A stretch of 64,000 nt of DNA from Achatina immaculata. Taxonomy: Eukaryota > Mollusca > Gastropoda > Stylommatophora > Achatinidae. The first letter of the stretch is position 1. Each line of letters opens with the position of its first letter. Position numbers and translations under genes: made by a program. A model generated the notes under the pieces. That model did not search any database, was not told the origin of the DNA, and saw only the letters and a list, made by a program, of their open reading frames with translations. Positions 24,901 through 31,589 of this stretch are shown here, in pieces. Location: contig CM019708.1 of NCBI GenBank assembly GCA_009760885.1, positions 186,001-250,000 of the forward strand, in the 5' to 3' direction.

Positions 24901-27222
24901 GTTGATGTAGTTGGCTCAGTGGTCTGCAGTGGCCTGTCCATCGGCGAAAGAGGATATAATAATTTTTAAGTACTCATTTATATGGAGATAATTAGAGAAA
25001 TACTATGAAGATTTATAACAGATAATGGAAACAACATTTAAACTGTGTTAAGTAGATAAGGGCTATCATTTTTTTCCAGACATGTGCTTTTTGTCTGCCA
25101 CAGGCTGCCTTTGGCTCACTATATCCAGGTCCAGATGGACACCTGTACTCAACATACAGTACTATTTCCGGCTTTTTCTTTGGGATTATTTTTGTTGCTG
25201 ACCTCAAAAACTTTTACATACTTACACCAGGCAATGCTTGGCCAACAATTGAGGTTTGTACCAATGAAGGCATCTTGCCACCAAATTCCTATGGCTTAAT
25301 TTTTCATTCTTTATCATCCTGTCACATTTTTTAAGTGAATGTCTGCACTTATTTATTATGCATTTATTTTCTTGGCTATTTCATTATCTTTTTTAAAATA
25401 ATATTTGTTATAATTACTTATTTTAATCATGCATATTGTCAACAGAAGAATGAACTTTTATTGCATAAATATGATTGTCTTCTTCATAAGATTATTAATC
25501 CTAAAAATGATACTAGCACATCATATCAAACTGCTAATAATATCTTGAACAGCAGGGTATCCATTCATTTTCATCACCAGTTTCCTGCCAGCTTGGCATT
25601 TTCGGCCAGTGATCCTGGAACACAGTTATACTTCTCTAACAATTCCCCCATTGGATTTGGAATGGAGTGCACAATCAAAGACTTTTGCCTTTTCTACACA
25701 AGTCCACTGTTAAAGCTGTCTTCTAGGTAAGCAAGAAATGAGAAAATGGATAAGAGATTTGTAGTCTTGAAATCTGTGTGCAACTGATCAAAGAAAGTAC
25801 CGACTGCACTGATCACATAACAATAAAATGGCTGTGCTTTTTTCCATTTATGTCAAAAATGAAGCCATGTAATGTTTTGTCATTAAAATTTGTTCAGTTC
25901 TATCCTAAGATCTATTGTCTCAAGAATCATCTTGATATACATTTATTGCCTCATGAAACACTCAGTTAACTAGAATTTGTGTTTCTAGGCAGTGCTACAA
26001 GTTTATACTGATCCTGTAGTGATCATTGGTAAATTATTCAATACCTCTACAGCTAAAGTTGGTACACTGATCTAAAGACCTTAGTTTTAGTTTTTTCTGA
26101 ATCTGAAGACAAGCTCTTGTGGCTGTTGAGCTGTGTGGTCACTACTCCTTTGCCTTGGCAATCATTTATTTTTCAGCCAACATACAAACCTAACAAATTA
26201 CATCTTTACTTACAACAGTGCCATATTTGATACTATAGATGTGGTAGTGACATGTTTTTCTTCATGAACTGGATATCTGAATCCCATAGTTTTGATATTT
26301 TTCTTTAGAACTGAGATGAAAGCTTGTGGCTGTTGATCTTATGATCACAAATAAATTAATAAATGATAGAGGGTAAAATGAGAATGGGAGAAAGATGTGA
26401 AGGCTAACTTTTCTGAGGGCAAAATTTCCCACTGCTTCATTGTTCTTTTTTAGGAGGCATTTTTTTTCCCTTTTCTTCCACTGTGAACTCTGCTGTACTT
26501 TCACTTTTGCGGGAGTGAATTATATATATATTACTTCTTATCTTGTACTGAGTGGATTATATGTTACTTCTTATCTTGTACTGAGTGGATTATATGTTAC
26601 TTCTTATCTTGTACTGAGTGGATTATATGTTACTTCTTATCTTGTACTGAGTGGATTATATGTTACTTCTTATCTTGTACTGAGCGGATTATATGTTACT
26701 TCTTATCTTGTAATGACTTTCCTGATGAACAGTGTAATCCAGCATTACTCACCCTGTTAACAGATATCCACCATCACCAATGGCAGTTTCTCACAGTAAA
26801 ATGTATCAGGTGCTGTTTTTGGCAGCTGTTTTCACTAGTAGACACTGGTCATGAGTCTTCAGCCCACATTCTCATAGGAAGGCAGCTCATTATTGACCAT
26901 ATTGCTCAGTTCTCTCTTTTGCATGATTTCTCACTAGATAAATAAATGTTTATTTTTTTTTTATTTCAGTGAGACATTTGCAATAATGGGCGAGCTTGAC
27001 AAATGGGTCCCAATGTCCCAGCAGCGTGTAAAAGGCATCTTACAGACAGCAACAGACTCTCTTATACAAATAACAGTCCAAGCCAGGGAAACTGTGACCT
27101 TCAGCATTTATTTCTCTGGTGAGAAAAAGGTGGAGACAATCGTGTGTGATAACAGCAAGAGTTCTACACCAGCACCAGCCACAGTCATTAGTGTCGTTAA
27201 TAAGAAGTGTACATTGGCTTAA
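4..27222 (+). CDS. Gene A: uncharacterised secreted-family protein, 3' part (5' exons lie before the window)
   Basis: Spliced gene entering at the left edge. Exons: 4-99, 1231-1281, 5566-5656, 10358-10420 (second copy at 12704-12766), 14443-14619, 16563-16701, 19164-19272, 20251-20323, 25104-25253, 25581-25726 and 26970-27222 (stop). Together they give 1348 nt: one carried-over base plus 448 codons and a stop, without internal stops when one copy of exon 4 is used. All introns are GT-AG. Each exon matches gene B exons 8-18 in length and phase, apart from the fifth (177 against 180 nt). Motifs seen: LQFDSWWY, YAKYNGGP, FILYEQDWL, RHMLQSLEI, RDYQPGN, APFKDTFWT, STGPVGPGDEIG, CDNSKSSTPAP. I recognise the family only as an unnamed extracellular animal protein. 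A glycoside-hydrolase-like fold is inferred from the Trp/Asp-rich motifs; catalysis is unproven. Nothing seen suggests a pseudogene. Function otherwise unknown. Confidence 0.85.
499..606 (-). mobile_element. LINE-B 3'-end fragment
   Basis: Starts with CATTCATTCATTTGCATG, the complement of the ATGA-repeat tail of LINE-B, and continues with sequence matching its last 90 bp or so (compare 17700-17828 and 10100-10195). Severely 5'-truncated, in a gene A intron. Confidence 0.75.
607..1230. other. Gene A intron sequence, nothing recognised
   Basis: AT-rich intron sequence. Short open frames here have no recognisable domain. Confidence 0.5.
1231..1281 (+). CDS. Gene A exon (equivalent to gene B exon 9)
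   Basis: 51 nt between TTACAG and GTAAGA, encoding SLYNRTKLPFGCHNRF plus a split Trp codon. It aligns over its full length with 44618-44668 of gene B. Confidence 0.85.
1580..3296 (-). mobile_element. LINE-A copy, reverse transcriptase to C terminus (decayed)
   Basis: Minus-strand non-LTR reverse transcriptase remains. The stretch 2752-3150 encodes NKAAREDEITPEMLKA and IPSKWKKGIIVKIPKKGNLS, typical of the RT fingers. 2326-2619 encodes ETGVKQGCI and the catalytic-box sequence LDFADDITL (YADD type). 1672-1872 encodes the C-terminal tail WVIRKGRWTYVGHVMRRN with GRPRKTLK. Frames are broken between these parts. The 3' tail toward 1580 resembles GGATGTAAGATGTAAG in other copies. Non-autonomous pseudogene copy. 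Confidence 0.85.
3297..4386 (-). mobile_element. LINE-R fragment with RNase H domain and (GAA)n tail
   Basis: Minus-strand frame 3441-4235 (264 codons) encodes an RNase HI-type domain. WIRVYTDGSAHN holds the first Asp; AEVRAIIAAVEKL the Glu; ILTDVRS the next Asp; WIPSHCGIPGNEKADHLAKD the His/Asp end. It is followed by a Cys/His cluster (C-T-C...VEHILQNC). This layout fits the C terminus of I/Ingi/Nimb-type LINE polyproteins (family knowledge). The element ends in (GAA)n, seen as TTC repeats at 3299-3322. 5'-truncated at about 4386. The family is exogenous to the gene; this domain frame is still open. Confidence 0.85.
4387..4490 (-). mobile_element. Penelope-like terminal fragment
   Basis: TAGGAGCAGCTTTATTTATT resembles the complement of the Penelope end seen at 35130-35165 and 17893-17930. 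It quickly diverges. Confidence 0.5.
4735..5213 (+). mobile_element. LINE-A 3' fragment
   Basis: Matches the C-terminal part of LINE-A. The open stretch 4909-5184 encodes WVIRKRRWTYVGHVMRRNNQ, RKRGRPHETLKRT and MRALCDI, the usual C-terminal end. The 3' end resembles the GATGTAAG tails. Plus strand, in a gene A intron. Confidence 0.8.
5328..5495 (+). mobile_element. LINE-A 3' fragment, very short
   Basis: Only the last 165 or so bases of LINE-A, from GGTCGACCACACAAAACTC to CACTGGAAGGATGTAAGATG. It lies just upstream of the gene A exon at 5566. Confidence 0.75.
5566..5656 (+). CDS. Gene A exon (equivalent to gene B exon 10)
   Basis: 91 nt between a CTAAAG acceptor and GTAAGA. It encodes DEDTTYAKYNGGPYNF and ends in SVPDDG. 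The acceptor is AAG rather than CAG or TAG; the equal-length homologue 44955-45045 uses TAG. Confidence 0.85.
5738..6102 (+). mobile_element. LINE-D 3' fragment with (GAATT)n tail
   Basis: Matches the LINE C-terminal segment at 61083-61480. The last coding part resembles SPVDLIIKSKGRGLWREMIA and it ends GGCATGGCACTTG followed by AATTGAATTGAATTT. No intact frame. Confidence 0.7.
6103..6831. other. Gene A intron sequence, nothing recognised
   Basis: AT-rich intron sequence. No exon, RNA gene or repeat identified. Confidence 0.5.
6832..10203 (+). mobile_element. LINE-B, near full-length non-LTR retrotransposon (endonuclease and RT, frameshifted)
   Basis: The most complete retrotransposon here. 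6832-7090 is GC-rich untranslated 5' sequence. 7111-8200 encodes an APE-type endonuclease: IRVGTWNVRSMYEGKY, LGICEHRW, FIMGDFNAKIG, and a C-terminal DTDHELLIADMK with the catalytic His. 8109-9940 is the reverse transcriptase: KSLKNGKSPGCDEITAEF, SFIDYSKAFDCV, DIKQGVRQGCILSPYLFN, EIRYADDTVLLS (catalytic YADD). 9877-10197 is the C-terminal arm. It spans at least four frame changes, so this copy looks dead; some of the indels are in A runs. It ends in GAATGAATGAATGA. It is inserted in the gene A intron, and its 3' half is in the 2.35-kb duplication. Confidence 0.9.
10358..10420 (+). CDS. Gene A exon 4, first copy (equivalent to gene B exon 11)
   Basis: 63 nt (21 codons, phase 0 at both ends) between ATCAG and GTATAT, starting KFWLDLFN and ending FILYEQ. 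It lies in the first unit of a 2.35-kb tandem duplication, so an identical exon follows at 12704. Confidence 0.85.
10590..10870 (-). mobile_element. LINE-E C-terminal fragment, first copy
   Basis: Minus strand encodes ALRWTPQGNRSKGRPMETW, RRTTERMLSNRGLTW and AKDRHLWKTLAEAPCSLGT, a typical C terminus of a LINE reverse transcriptase protein. Severely truncated. It lies about 170 bp downstream of gene A exon 4. Confidence 0.75.
11088..11579 (-). mobile_element. Retroelement remnant with LELMVLYE-type domain, truncated first copy
   Basis: Minus strand contains ELMVLYETSIEEQHLFECEK and KYNDLVKQLRQGARVSKSD, similar to a restriction-endonuclease-like segment found at the C terminus of some repeat proteins (from memory, moderate). 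It is cut by the duplication junction at 11579. The unrelated 3' sequence includes GGGGGGTGGGC. Confidence 0.55.
11580..12549 (+). mobile_element. LINE-B 3' half, second copy by segmental duplication
   Basis: Begins mid-RT at AVRINGETTTWFDIKQGVRQ, exactly at the duplication breakpoint, and runs to the ATGA tail. It is not an independent insertion. A one-base difference in an A run near 12387 keeps GKRKRGRPKRRW open, while the first copy is shifted there. Confidence 0.9.
12704..12766 (+). CDS. Gene A exon 4, duplicated copy
   Basis: Sequence-identical copy of 10358-10420 with the same acceptor and GTATAT donor, lying in the second unit of the tandem duplication. The exon is phase 0 to phase 0. 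Either copy alone keeps the frame, and including both would add 21 residues without a frameshift. Gene B has only one such exon (45816-45878). Whether either copy is used exclusively cannot be told from DNA. Confidence 0.7.
12936..13208 (-). mobile_element. LINE-E C-terminal fragment, second copy
   Basis: Copy of 10590-10870 in duplication unit 2, differing by a 7-bp deletion between direct TCAT repeats. Confidence 0.75.
13434..14115 (-). mobile_element. Retroelement remnant with LELMVLYE-type domain, fuller copy
   Basis: Minus frame 13758-14063 encodes GMQPDIVVYSIEKQELIMTE then LMVLYETSIEEQHLFECEK. The pattern PDIV...ELTVPxE...KYxxLV is the one I associate with a nuclease-like domain of repetitive elements in marine invertebrates. 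The frame continues past 11579's break point, showing this is the original right flank of the duplication. Confidence 0.55.
14116..15590. other. Gene A intron sequence around exon 14443-14619, nothing else recognised
   Basis: Apart from the exon, AT-rich intron sequence with no recognised repeat or gene. Confidence 0.5.
14443..14619 (+). CDS. Gene A exon (equivalent to gene B exon 12)
   Basis: 177 nt between TTTAG and GTAAGT, encoding DWLGTETEKNAVLLEDLFMA to AAVTQ. It is one codon shorter than its gene B counterpart, the only exon length difference between the paralogues. Confidence 0.87.
15594..16118 (-). mobile_element. LINE-A 3' fragment
   Basis: Minus stretch 15617-15892 encodes WVIRKRRWTYVGHLMKRSDQ, QRKRGRPRETLKRTLLREAK and LRALCDV, the LINE-A C terminus. 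Further 5' sequence is broken. Close to the copy at 30030. Confidence 0.82.
16122..16219 (+). repeat. Two-copy direct repeat, each ending GACACAG
   Basis: Two adjacent copies of a roughly 44-bp unit (TAATAATTTCCATCAAGATT then AACTTAAT to GACACAG). The boundary reads CACAG|GTAAT, again splice-like. It lies in the intron before the exon at 16563. Confidence 0.8.
16563..16701 (+). CDS. Gene A exon (equivalent to gene B exon 13)
   Basis: 139 nt between TTCTAG and GTATGT, encoding VRASRDYQPGNHQWNIGI, then APFKDTFWTSELQPGNPY plus a split Asn codon. Same length as 50456-50594. Confidence 0.87.
16787..17025 (-). mobile_element. tRNA-derived SINE, diverged
   Basis: Minus-strand copy of the SINE at 42438-42700, recognised from GTACCCATTTCTACAGCTGG and the region complementary to AGTGGTTAGTGCA. 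Box B region is degraded. Confidence 0.7.
17163..17458 (+). mobile_element. LINE-B 3' fragment
   Basis: Starts AATATTGAAGAAGGCTGGCT, equal to LINE-B near 9919, and runs to GCAAATGACTGACTGAATG. No intact frame. Confidence 0.78.
17700..17830 (-). mobile_element. LINE-B 3'-end fragment
   Basis: Complement of the LINE-B end: CATTCATTCATTTGCATG tail, then the GCCTCCCAAACAGCACTC region, cut off after about 120 bp. Confidence 0.78.
17888..18246. mobile_element. Two Penelope-like ends in inverted orientation
   Basis: Minus copy 17888-18085 and plus copy 18090-18246 share GTAGGAACAG / CTGTTCCTAC, TTAATTAACGACTACAAAGC and GTGTGAGCCTTAATCGTAC. They make arms of about 80 bp around a spacer of about 130 bp. 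The plus copy continues into CATCACAGCTTTATTGCAG like 35175-35200. Inverted ends are common in Penelope-like elements (family knowledge). Confidence 0.78.
18250..19163. other. Intron sequence with (CT)n microsatellite
   Basis: AT-rich intron. A CT-rich microsatellite at about 18882-18945 continues as TCTC/TTTC to about 19005. Also a G run at 18588-18597. No coding signal. Confidence 0.7.
19164..19272 (+). CDS. Gene A exon (equivalent to gene B exon 14)
   Basis: 109 nt between AACAG and GTAAGT, containing TEPNTRLQALIATLSTGPVG and YINKSLLM. In gene B the same acceptor has been amplified into a 46-bp minisatellite; here it is single. Confidence 0.87.
19700..20175 (+). repeat. Dispersed direct repeat, two copies about 65 bp
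   Basis: GTCACTTGATATTCACTGAT then ATGCAGGAGAAATATTCTT and TTTAATCTAAACAG occurs at about 19708-19775 and 20106-20172 with few differences. The second copy follows GTTAGGGTTAGGGTTC. Nature unknown; the remaining intron 19273-20250 shows nothing else. Confidence 0.75.
20251..20323 (+). CDS. Gene A exon (equivalent to gene B exon 15)
   Basis: 73 nt between TTCCCAG and GTACGA, encoding CCDTSGLILKPDKPAMAIDD. It matches 54203-54275. Confidence 0.86.
20483..20718 (+). mobile_element. tRNA-derived SINE, diverged
   Basis: Plus-strand relative of 28735-28985: head GGCATAGTGGAAACTGCACT, GTTCAGATCTAGCC (degraded box B), CCCATCTGTAGAAACTGG and ATCCTCTAGTGTGCC. Confidence 0.7.
20719..21155. other. Gene A intron sequence, nothing recognised
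   Basis: A-rich, with many short A runs on the plus strand. No exon or repeat recognised. Confidence 0.5.
21158..21960 (-). mobile_element. LINE-D 3' fragment
   Basis: Minus strand contains RFKYLGTIITADGKCHNEIK, GCEAWSINKS and RKSPADLIIKSKDRELWREM, C-terminal to the RT catalytic box. Near 21920 the complement of a YADx-like box is visible. Frames are broken. Confidence 0.78.
21970..22030 (+). mobile_element. 60-bp LINE-R RNase H fragment
   Basis: Encodes AEVRAIIAAVEKLSDSRIDT, identical in sequence to part of the RNase H domain of the copy at 3441-4235 but in opposite orientation. Wedged between LINE-D and LINE-A fragments. Confidence 0.75.
22031..23223 (-). mobile_element. LINE-A copy, RT and C terminus (decayed)
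   Basis: Minus strand encodes KNWRGVTLLSVVSKVYCKMI, KAFDSMHRE, IEDLDFADDITLI (RT catalytic box) and the C-terminal VGHLMRRND-like part near 22290. Stops and frameshifts throughout. It abuts LINE-C head to head at 23223/23224. Confidence 0.83.
23224..24062 (+). mobile_element. LINE-C fragment, RT catalytic region to C terminus
   Basis: Plus strand encodes GIKIGGYNINNLRYADNTVL (catalytic box with N for the second D), QKFKYLGAVITSDEKCRTEI, YGSESWTIGKSAQ and WFIRRMLRIPW, ending in (TGA)n from 24055. A close relative lies at 40907-41795. Confidence 0.83.
24355..24635 (+). mobile_element. tRNA-derived SINE
   Basis: tRNA-like head GTGTCTGAGTGGCCAAGTGG, box B GGTTCAAATCC at about 24412, then the shared body CCCAGTCACCCAGCTGTAG, CCCTCTAGTGTACAAACATG and the 3' end GTTACCTTTACCTACC. 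Confidence 0.82.
24640..24952 (-). mobile_element. LINE-R 3' end with (GAA)n tail
   Basis: Minus strand: Cys/His cluster with HRQVSMWQWSPDSRTY-like degraded residues, then the GATCAGGATCTGATGTGATC region, ending in TTC repeats at 24648-24660. Matches the short insertion at 34837-35034. Confidence 0.68.
25104..25253 (+). CDS. Gene A exon (equivalent to gene B exon 16)
   Basis: 150 nt (50 codons) between GCCACAG and GTTTGT, encoding AAFGSLYPGPDGHLYSTYS and GFFFGIIFVADL. Same length and phase as 55270-55419. Confidence 0.87.
25581..25726 (+). CDS. Gene A exon (equivalent to gene B exon 17)
   Basis: 146 nt between CACCAG and GTAAGC, encoding FPASLAFSASDPGTQLYFSN and CTIKDFCLFYTS. It matches 55572-55717. 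Confidence 0.87.
25727..26515. other. Gene A intron sequence, nothing recognised
   Basis: AT-rich, no identified gene or mobile element. Confidence 0.5.
26518..26715 (+). repeat. 33-bp minisatellite in last gene A intron
   Basis: About six units of GTGGATTATATGTTACTTCT then TATCTTGTACTGA (33 bp). The multiple-of-three length keeps a frame open (VTSYLVLSGLY repeats), but it touches no splice junction: the next exon begins 255 bp later. Confidence 0.9.
26970..27222 (+). CDS. Gene A terminal exon with stop codon
   Basis: 253 nt after TTTCAG, encoding ETFAIMGELDKWVPMS, then VCDNSKSSTPAPATVIS and ending CTLA with a TAA stop. Same length as 59182-59434. An AATAAA lies about 90 bp downstream. Confidence 0.9.
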
Positions 27223-27312
27223 TGTCTGAACACTGTCCATCTTCAGTCCTGTATGGATTTTACAACTTCCAGTGCAATTTCACAGTAGCTGTTAATTAAT
27301 TTGCTAATGCAA

Positions 27313-27318
27313 AATAAA
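27313..27318 (+). promoter_or_regulatory. Poly(A) signal AATAAA of gene A
   Basis: AATAAA at 91-96 nt after the stop codon of gene A, followed by T-rich sequence at 27346-27362. This gives a short 3' UTR of roughly 110-130 nt. Only one copy is seen, unlike gene B. Confidence 0.6.
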
Positions 27319-27339
27319 ATGTTTAAAACATGTGACTGA

Positions 27340-28080
27340 TAAATTTATTGTTTTTTTTTTATATGTAAGTAACACACTTAATGACAGAAGTGATCATATC
27401 ATTACATTCTGTTGTTTACTGTATTCTTGAAACACAAGTTCATTCTGTTTTAAGTTTTATTTTATCAGGTCAGTAGATGTGCTTTCTGTTTCAAACTACT
27501 AAAAAGCTCACTTTTTCTTTTTTAGAGTCATCTTTCTTTGGATCTAATAAATGCAACAATGTGCCAACATGTTTAACTGCTTCAGTTATACCATTCACCT
27601 GTGCACTAAAATCATGACATTTTCTTTTTTAAATAAGGAAGGCTTTGTACACATTTCACACACGTTAGAATATGTCATATTCTGAAGTCTTAAATTAAAC
27701 TGTGCTTTTTTGAACACACTGTAATAGAAAATGTTTAATGTTAGCATGAAAACAAATTATTTATTTCTATTAACAATTTTAAAAATTAAATAATGTGGAA
27801 ACTTACTAAATGAAGAAAACTTGAACTTTTGATATGCAATTCAAATTTTTAGAAAAAATCATTCTGATTTGTTATATTATTGTATGCACTAAGAAATTTC
27901 CATCTAATTAACTGTAAAATTGTTTTGTAGCTTACTGTTGAAAACAATGTATTTCTTTACCAGAAAGCAGCTGAGATACATGCATTTTCAAATTATATTG
28001 TAAAAGTTTGTGTTATACAAGAAAGAATCAAAATATAAATGTAATATACCCTTCAACACCAATAATTGTGAGCAAATTAA
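27340..28080. other. Intergenic sequence after gene A, nothing recognised
   Basis: AT-rich sequence with no recognisable gene or repeat. Confidence 0.55.
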
Positions 28081-28084
28081 CATA

Positions 28085-28565
28085 ATGGTTATATCATTTC
28101 TCCACGCAGTCCCCTGCAGGTCACTGTGCTTCTTGTGTCATTCCACTAGTGTCTTCATTCCTTGGAGGAGATGCTTTATCAGCTGCTCTTGAATCTAGGT
28201 CAGCACTGCTATCTTAACCTCATCATCAGAGGTGAACCTGTGACTGTTTGGACCCTCTTTATGTAACCTGAAGACATGATAATCATATGGAACAAGATCA
28301 AGGCTGTAAGACTGATGAAGAAGCAGTCAAACCCAGTTGTTGCACTGCCTCCACTGTTGTGGCCACTGCATGGGACATGCACTGTTCTGGTGCTTCATCA
28401 GCTACACGTGTTCTTGTCATGTTTACCCATTCATAAACTTTTTTGTTGAGTCATGCTGTTTGTTCTTCTGTAACTGAACCAACATCATACAATGAATTTC
28501 ATTGGGTTTCACTCCATATGCCCAAAAAGATCTCACTAAGACACGTTCAACAGTGGTGCAATCAA
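28085..28565 (-). pseudogene. Mariner-like transposase remnant
   Basis: Reading the minus strand gives broken pieces with mariner-like spacing: WAYGVKPNEIHCMM...KVYEWV near the HTH end (about 28550-28430), then DDEVKIAVL and FLQG/LLQGMKTLVE near the C-terminal end (about 28250-28150). Stops and frameshifts abound and the catalytic region is missing. Assigned by resemblance only. Confidence 0.5.
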
Positions 28566-28734
28566 ACAGTGAAGTGCCCATGTTTATTTGACCTTGGCTT
28601 CAACTAGACTAAGGGCGGGGCACTGTATTGTGTCTGTTCAAAATAACAATCACCCATTACAAACATGTTATACTGCACCAGCTTCTCTTTGTTGTGGTTA
28701 CAGTGCAATTTTCAAATTGCCTTTACTTTTTTAT

Positions 28735-28988
28735 TCTGCTGGGTGCCTGAGTAGCGAAGTAGTTAGTGCACTGGTCTCTCATGGTGAAGGTCGGTGGTTT
28801 GAATCAGGCAGGAGGCACCCCAGTCACCCAGCGGTAGAAATGAGTACTGGAGTTGGGGAAGGAAATGCGACCAGGCATGATACTGACCATATCACCCTCT
28901 AGTGTGCTGATAGGTCAAGGAAAATATGGGCACTAACACCATATCCCTATGTGCCTCTAAGGCATAACAGGATTACCTTTACCTTTAT
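28735..28988 (+). mobile_element. tRNA-derived SINE
   Basis: tRNA-like head GTGCCTGAGTAGCGAAGTAG with TTAGTGCACTGGTCTCTCAT, box B GGTTTGAATCAGG, body CCCAGTCACCCAGCGGTAG, CCCTCTAGTGTGCTG and end GATTACCTTTACC. Confidence 0.83.
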
Positions 28989-30025
28989 ATTAATATGCTG
29001 TGTATACATCATTACAAATTTCAGAATGATGGGACACATATATTTATAGAAGATAATACAATCAGTCAGTTCTGGTTTAACACTACTGGCAAAACCCATA
29101 AATGTAAGGGGCCATGAGTTTGTTGCTATCATCCACTTTAAACATTATGATGTTATAAACACACTGATATCATGATTTCATAAACACATTGATTTCATGA
29201 TGTCACTAAGATTTAATTAATGTAAACCCTCGTTATCAAGATGACCAAAAGGTGACCCAAAGCTAACTTTGTGTGGTGCCCTAAAATTCCTTTTAACTTT
29301 TCACAGTCTCAGTCATGCTGCTTTAAGCTAAATATCATGAAATCATGAACTCCAATTCTGCTGAACAAAAAACCTCATAAATAAAAGAAAGATTATCAGT
29401 TAGGAAGGACCATCATCATCTGTGCACTCCAAACATATTCATAAGTGCTCTAGTCTTCTCTTCATCATCTCCTTCAGCTTACGGTGGCAAGTTACACCAA
29501 TCCTGTGTTGGTTTACCATCCTTCTGGAGCTTTTGATTAGTTGTTGTTGTTGTTGTTATGCCACACCAAGTTTCTTCCCCAACTCCTTCATGTTTTGCCA
29601 GAAAGGCTGATCCAGAGTTACCAGTGAAATATTTTGTCCAACCCAGCATCTCTTGTAGCACTAACCATGTCTGCACTATCCAGTGTTTTTTTTTTCTTTT
29701 TCTATGATAAACAAGTCAGCCAACTGATCTTCTCTTTTATTTCCTCTAACATTGCATGACCTAGTACAAAAATGAAGGTCATTTGATGTATCTATGATAT
29801 CTGCAAGGATCAGAGCCACTGTTGCCTCACAGAGTGAGCTTGAATTTTCTGTAGCACGATTATTCATTCAGAATGCAAGCTTGCATGTACTCTTGTGACT
29901 TCAGCCAGCTGAAAGTCTTTGTCACAGCCATGGTTTCCATTGTGACACAGAAAAAGCACCACTTATTTCTCCATTGTTCTGCCATTTGTGTTGACTGTGA
30001 AGGCCTAGGCATGCCTCTTGCCACA
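28989..30025. other. Intergenic, nothing recognised except simple repeats
   Basis: A (TTG)n run near 29542-29559 and a short double motif ACACTGATATCATGATTTCA at about 29160-29200. The rest is unassigned. Confidence 0.5.
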
Positions 30026-30029
30026 AACC

Positions 30030-30655
30030 ACTGATCTTATATCTTATATCCTTCCCGTGCCGTTAAACGTCCCATAGGGCTCGCAAAGTAGTTCGCCAAT
30101 TTTTCCTGTCTTCGGCGGGTCTTTCAACCTCATCAAAGGATTTTATGCCTGTTAATTTGGCCTCTCTTAATAATGTCCTCTTCAGAGTTTCACGCGGTCT
30201 GCCTCTTTTTCTTCGGCCTGTTGTGTTCCACTTGATAGCTTGTTTTGGGATTCTCTGATCATTTCTTCTCATCAAGTGACCAACATATGTCCATCTCCTT
30301 TTCCTGATCACCCATGAGACTGGTTGTTGTTCAGTCATCTGTCTTATCTCTGCATTGTTCTTGAATTCATTCTACTTGATGCCGAGTATTTTCCTTAGGC
30401 ATTTGTTTTCAAAAGAGTATAATTTCTTGTCTATTTCTTTAGTTGTTTTCCAGCTTTCGCATGCATAAATGAGGCATAAATTGATGCTGCTTTTGCAATT
30501 CTGATCCTAACTTCCTTTCTAGTGTCGCCATCCTGGTCTATGTAGCTGCCAAGGTATGCAAATTGATTGACTTCTTCAATATCTGTCCCTTCCTTGTGTA
30601 TTTTTCCATTTTGATTGAGAGGAATTTTCATTATTTTTGTTTTGAAAATCACTGA
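30030..30655 (-). mobile_element. LINE-A 3' fragment
   Basis: Minus 30063-30338 encodes WVIRKRRWTYVGHLMRRNDQ, RKRGRPRETLKRTLLREAK and LRALWDV. 30431-30685 adds VNQFAYLGSYIDQDGDTRKE. Internally deleted near 30470. Confidence 0.82.
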
Positions 30656-30659
30656 TGCA

Positions 30660-31255
30660 TCAGTACTTTGTGGTACTTTCACCATTTAGTGCTTTGATTC
30701 AGCATCTGCTGCAGCAGTCTTTGTTTCCTGTCAAATGTAGTATGAAGTACAGAGCCACATAGAAGTTTGGTGGCGTGGATATCCACTCATGTCCAGCATC
30801 TATTCTCAAGAGAGCAGAGCTCATGGCTTACAGCTTCTGCATGGCCCATTAGAACATTTCAGCAACATTTCTGTCTCATGTATCAAACACTGGCACTATG
30901 TAACATATAATCAGAAAATGAAATAAATATTTACAAGAATAATTAATGAAAACAAAAGATAATAAAAGTTAAAGTTCTGAAATGTCTTGACAAATCAGGA
31001 GACCAAATAAGTTCCCTCCAAAAAAAGGGAGACAAGTAGTGAGGTTCTTCCTTCATGGCTGTGTGAACAAACAAACAAAAATGAATTTACAATTAGTTTT
31101 GTTTTTTTTGTGGTGAAATTTGGAAGTGCCGTTCAGTTAAAGAAAGATTTTAATGAATAAAAATTTCCAAAAGAAAATCTTACAAGAAGTAAACAAGGAA
31201 TATATGTATACATTCCCACATGAATGGGAAATTACTTCTAAAAATTTGAGTGAAG
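30660..31255. other. Intergenic sequence, nothing recognised
   Basis: AT-rich. No coding or RNA signal until the TATA box at 31256. Confidence 0.5.
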
Positions 31256-31264
31256 GGTATAAAA
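31254..31264 (+). promoter_or_regulatory. TATA-like box upstream of the U2-like RNA locus
   Basis: GGGTATAAAAGGCTC about 115 bp before the conserved U2-like 5' end. That is farther than a direct TATA start distance, so it may belong to a longer precursor or be coincidental. Confidence 0.35.
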
Positions 31265-31371
31265 GGCTCGTGTAATCCAGTATAATCATTTTCATTCATC
31301 ACTGACAGAATGAGGCACGGAAGATACTGGGCTCATTATCTAGGACATTTATCTTGGACCAAGGCTGGAAA

Positions 31372-31575
31372 AGTCGCTTCTCAGCCTTTTGGCTGAGGTC
31401 AAAGTGTCCTCTTGGCAGGTATCCTGATCAACATGCCCTTTGGTTAAGACAAAAGCGTCTTATTTTTTAACTAAACGAGATGCCCGAGGCCTGCCCTGCA
31501 CATTGAATGCCTGGGGTATGGTCCACATCTCGTTACGGGTGGACCCGGTTTGCAGTACCACCGGGTCACGGCCTG
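31372..31575 (+). ncRNA. U2 snRNA-like RNA gene or structured pseudogene
   Basis: The 5' part TCGCTTCTCAGCCTTTTGGC then TGAGGTCAAAGTGT matches U2 stem-loop I (U2 has CTCGGCC...GGCTAAG), but here the stem TCAGCC/GGCTGA pairs perfectly. The middle lacks U2's GTAGTA branch-site-binding stretch. TTATTTTTTAAC could be an Sm-like site. ACGAGATG (31478 region) pairs exactly with CATCTCGT (31527 region), and ACCCGGT/ACCGGGT encloses TTGCAGTACC, the U2 stem-loop IV loop. About 204 nt against about 190 for U2. Ends are conserved while the core is replaced, so it is not a standard functional U2; a variant RNA or a U2-derived repeat is possible. Confidence 0.6.
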
Positions 31576-31589
31576 TTGTTTTCGTCGTC

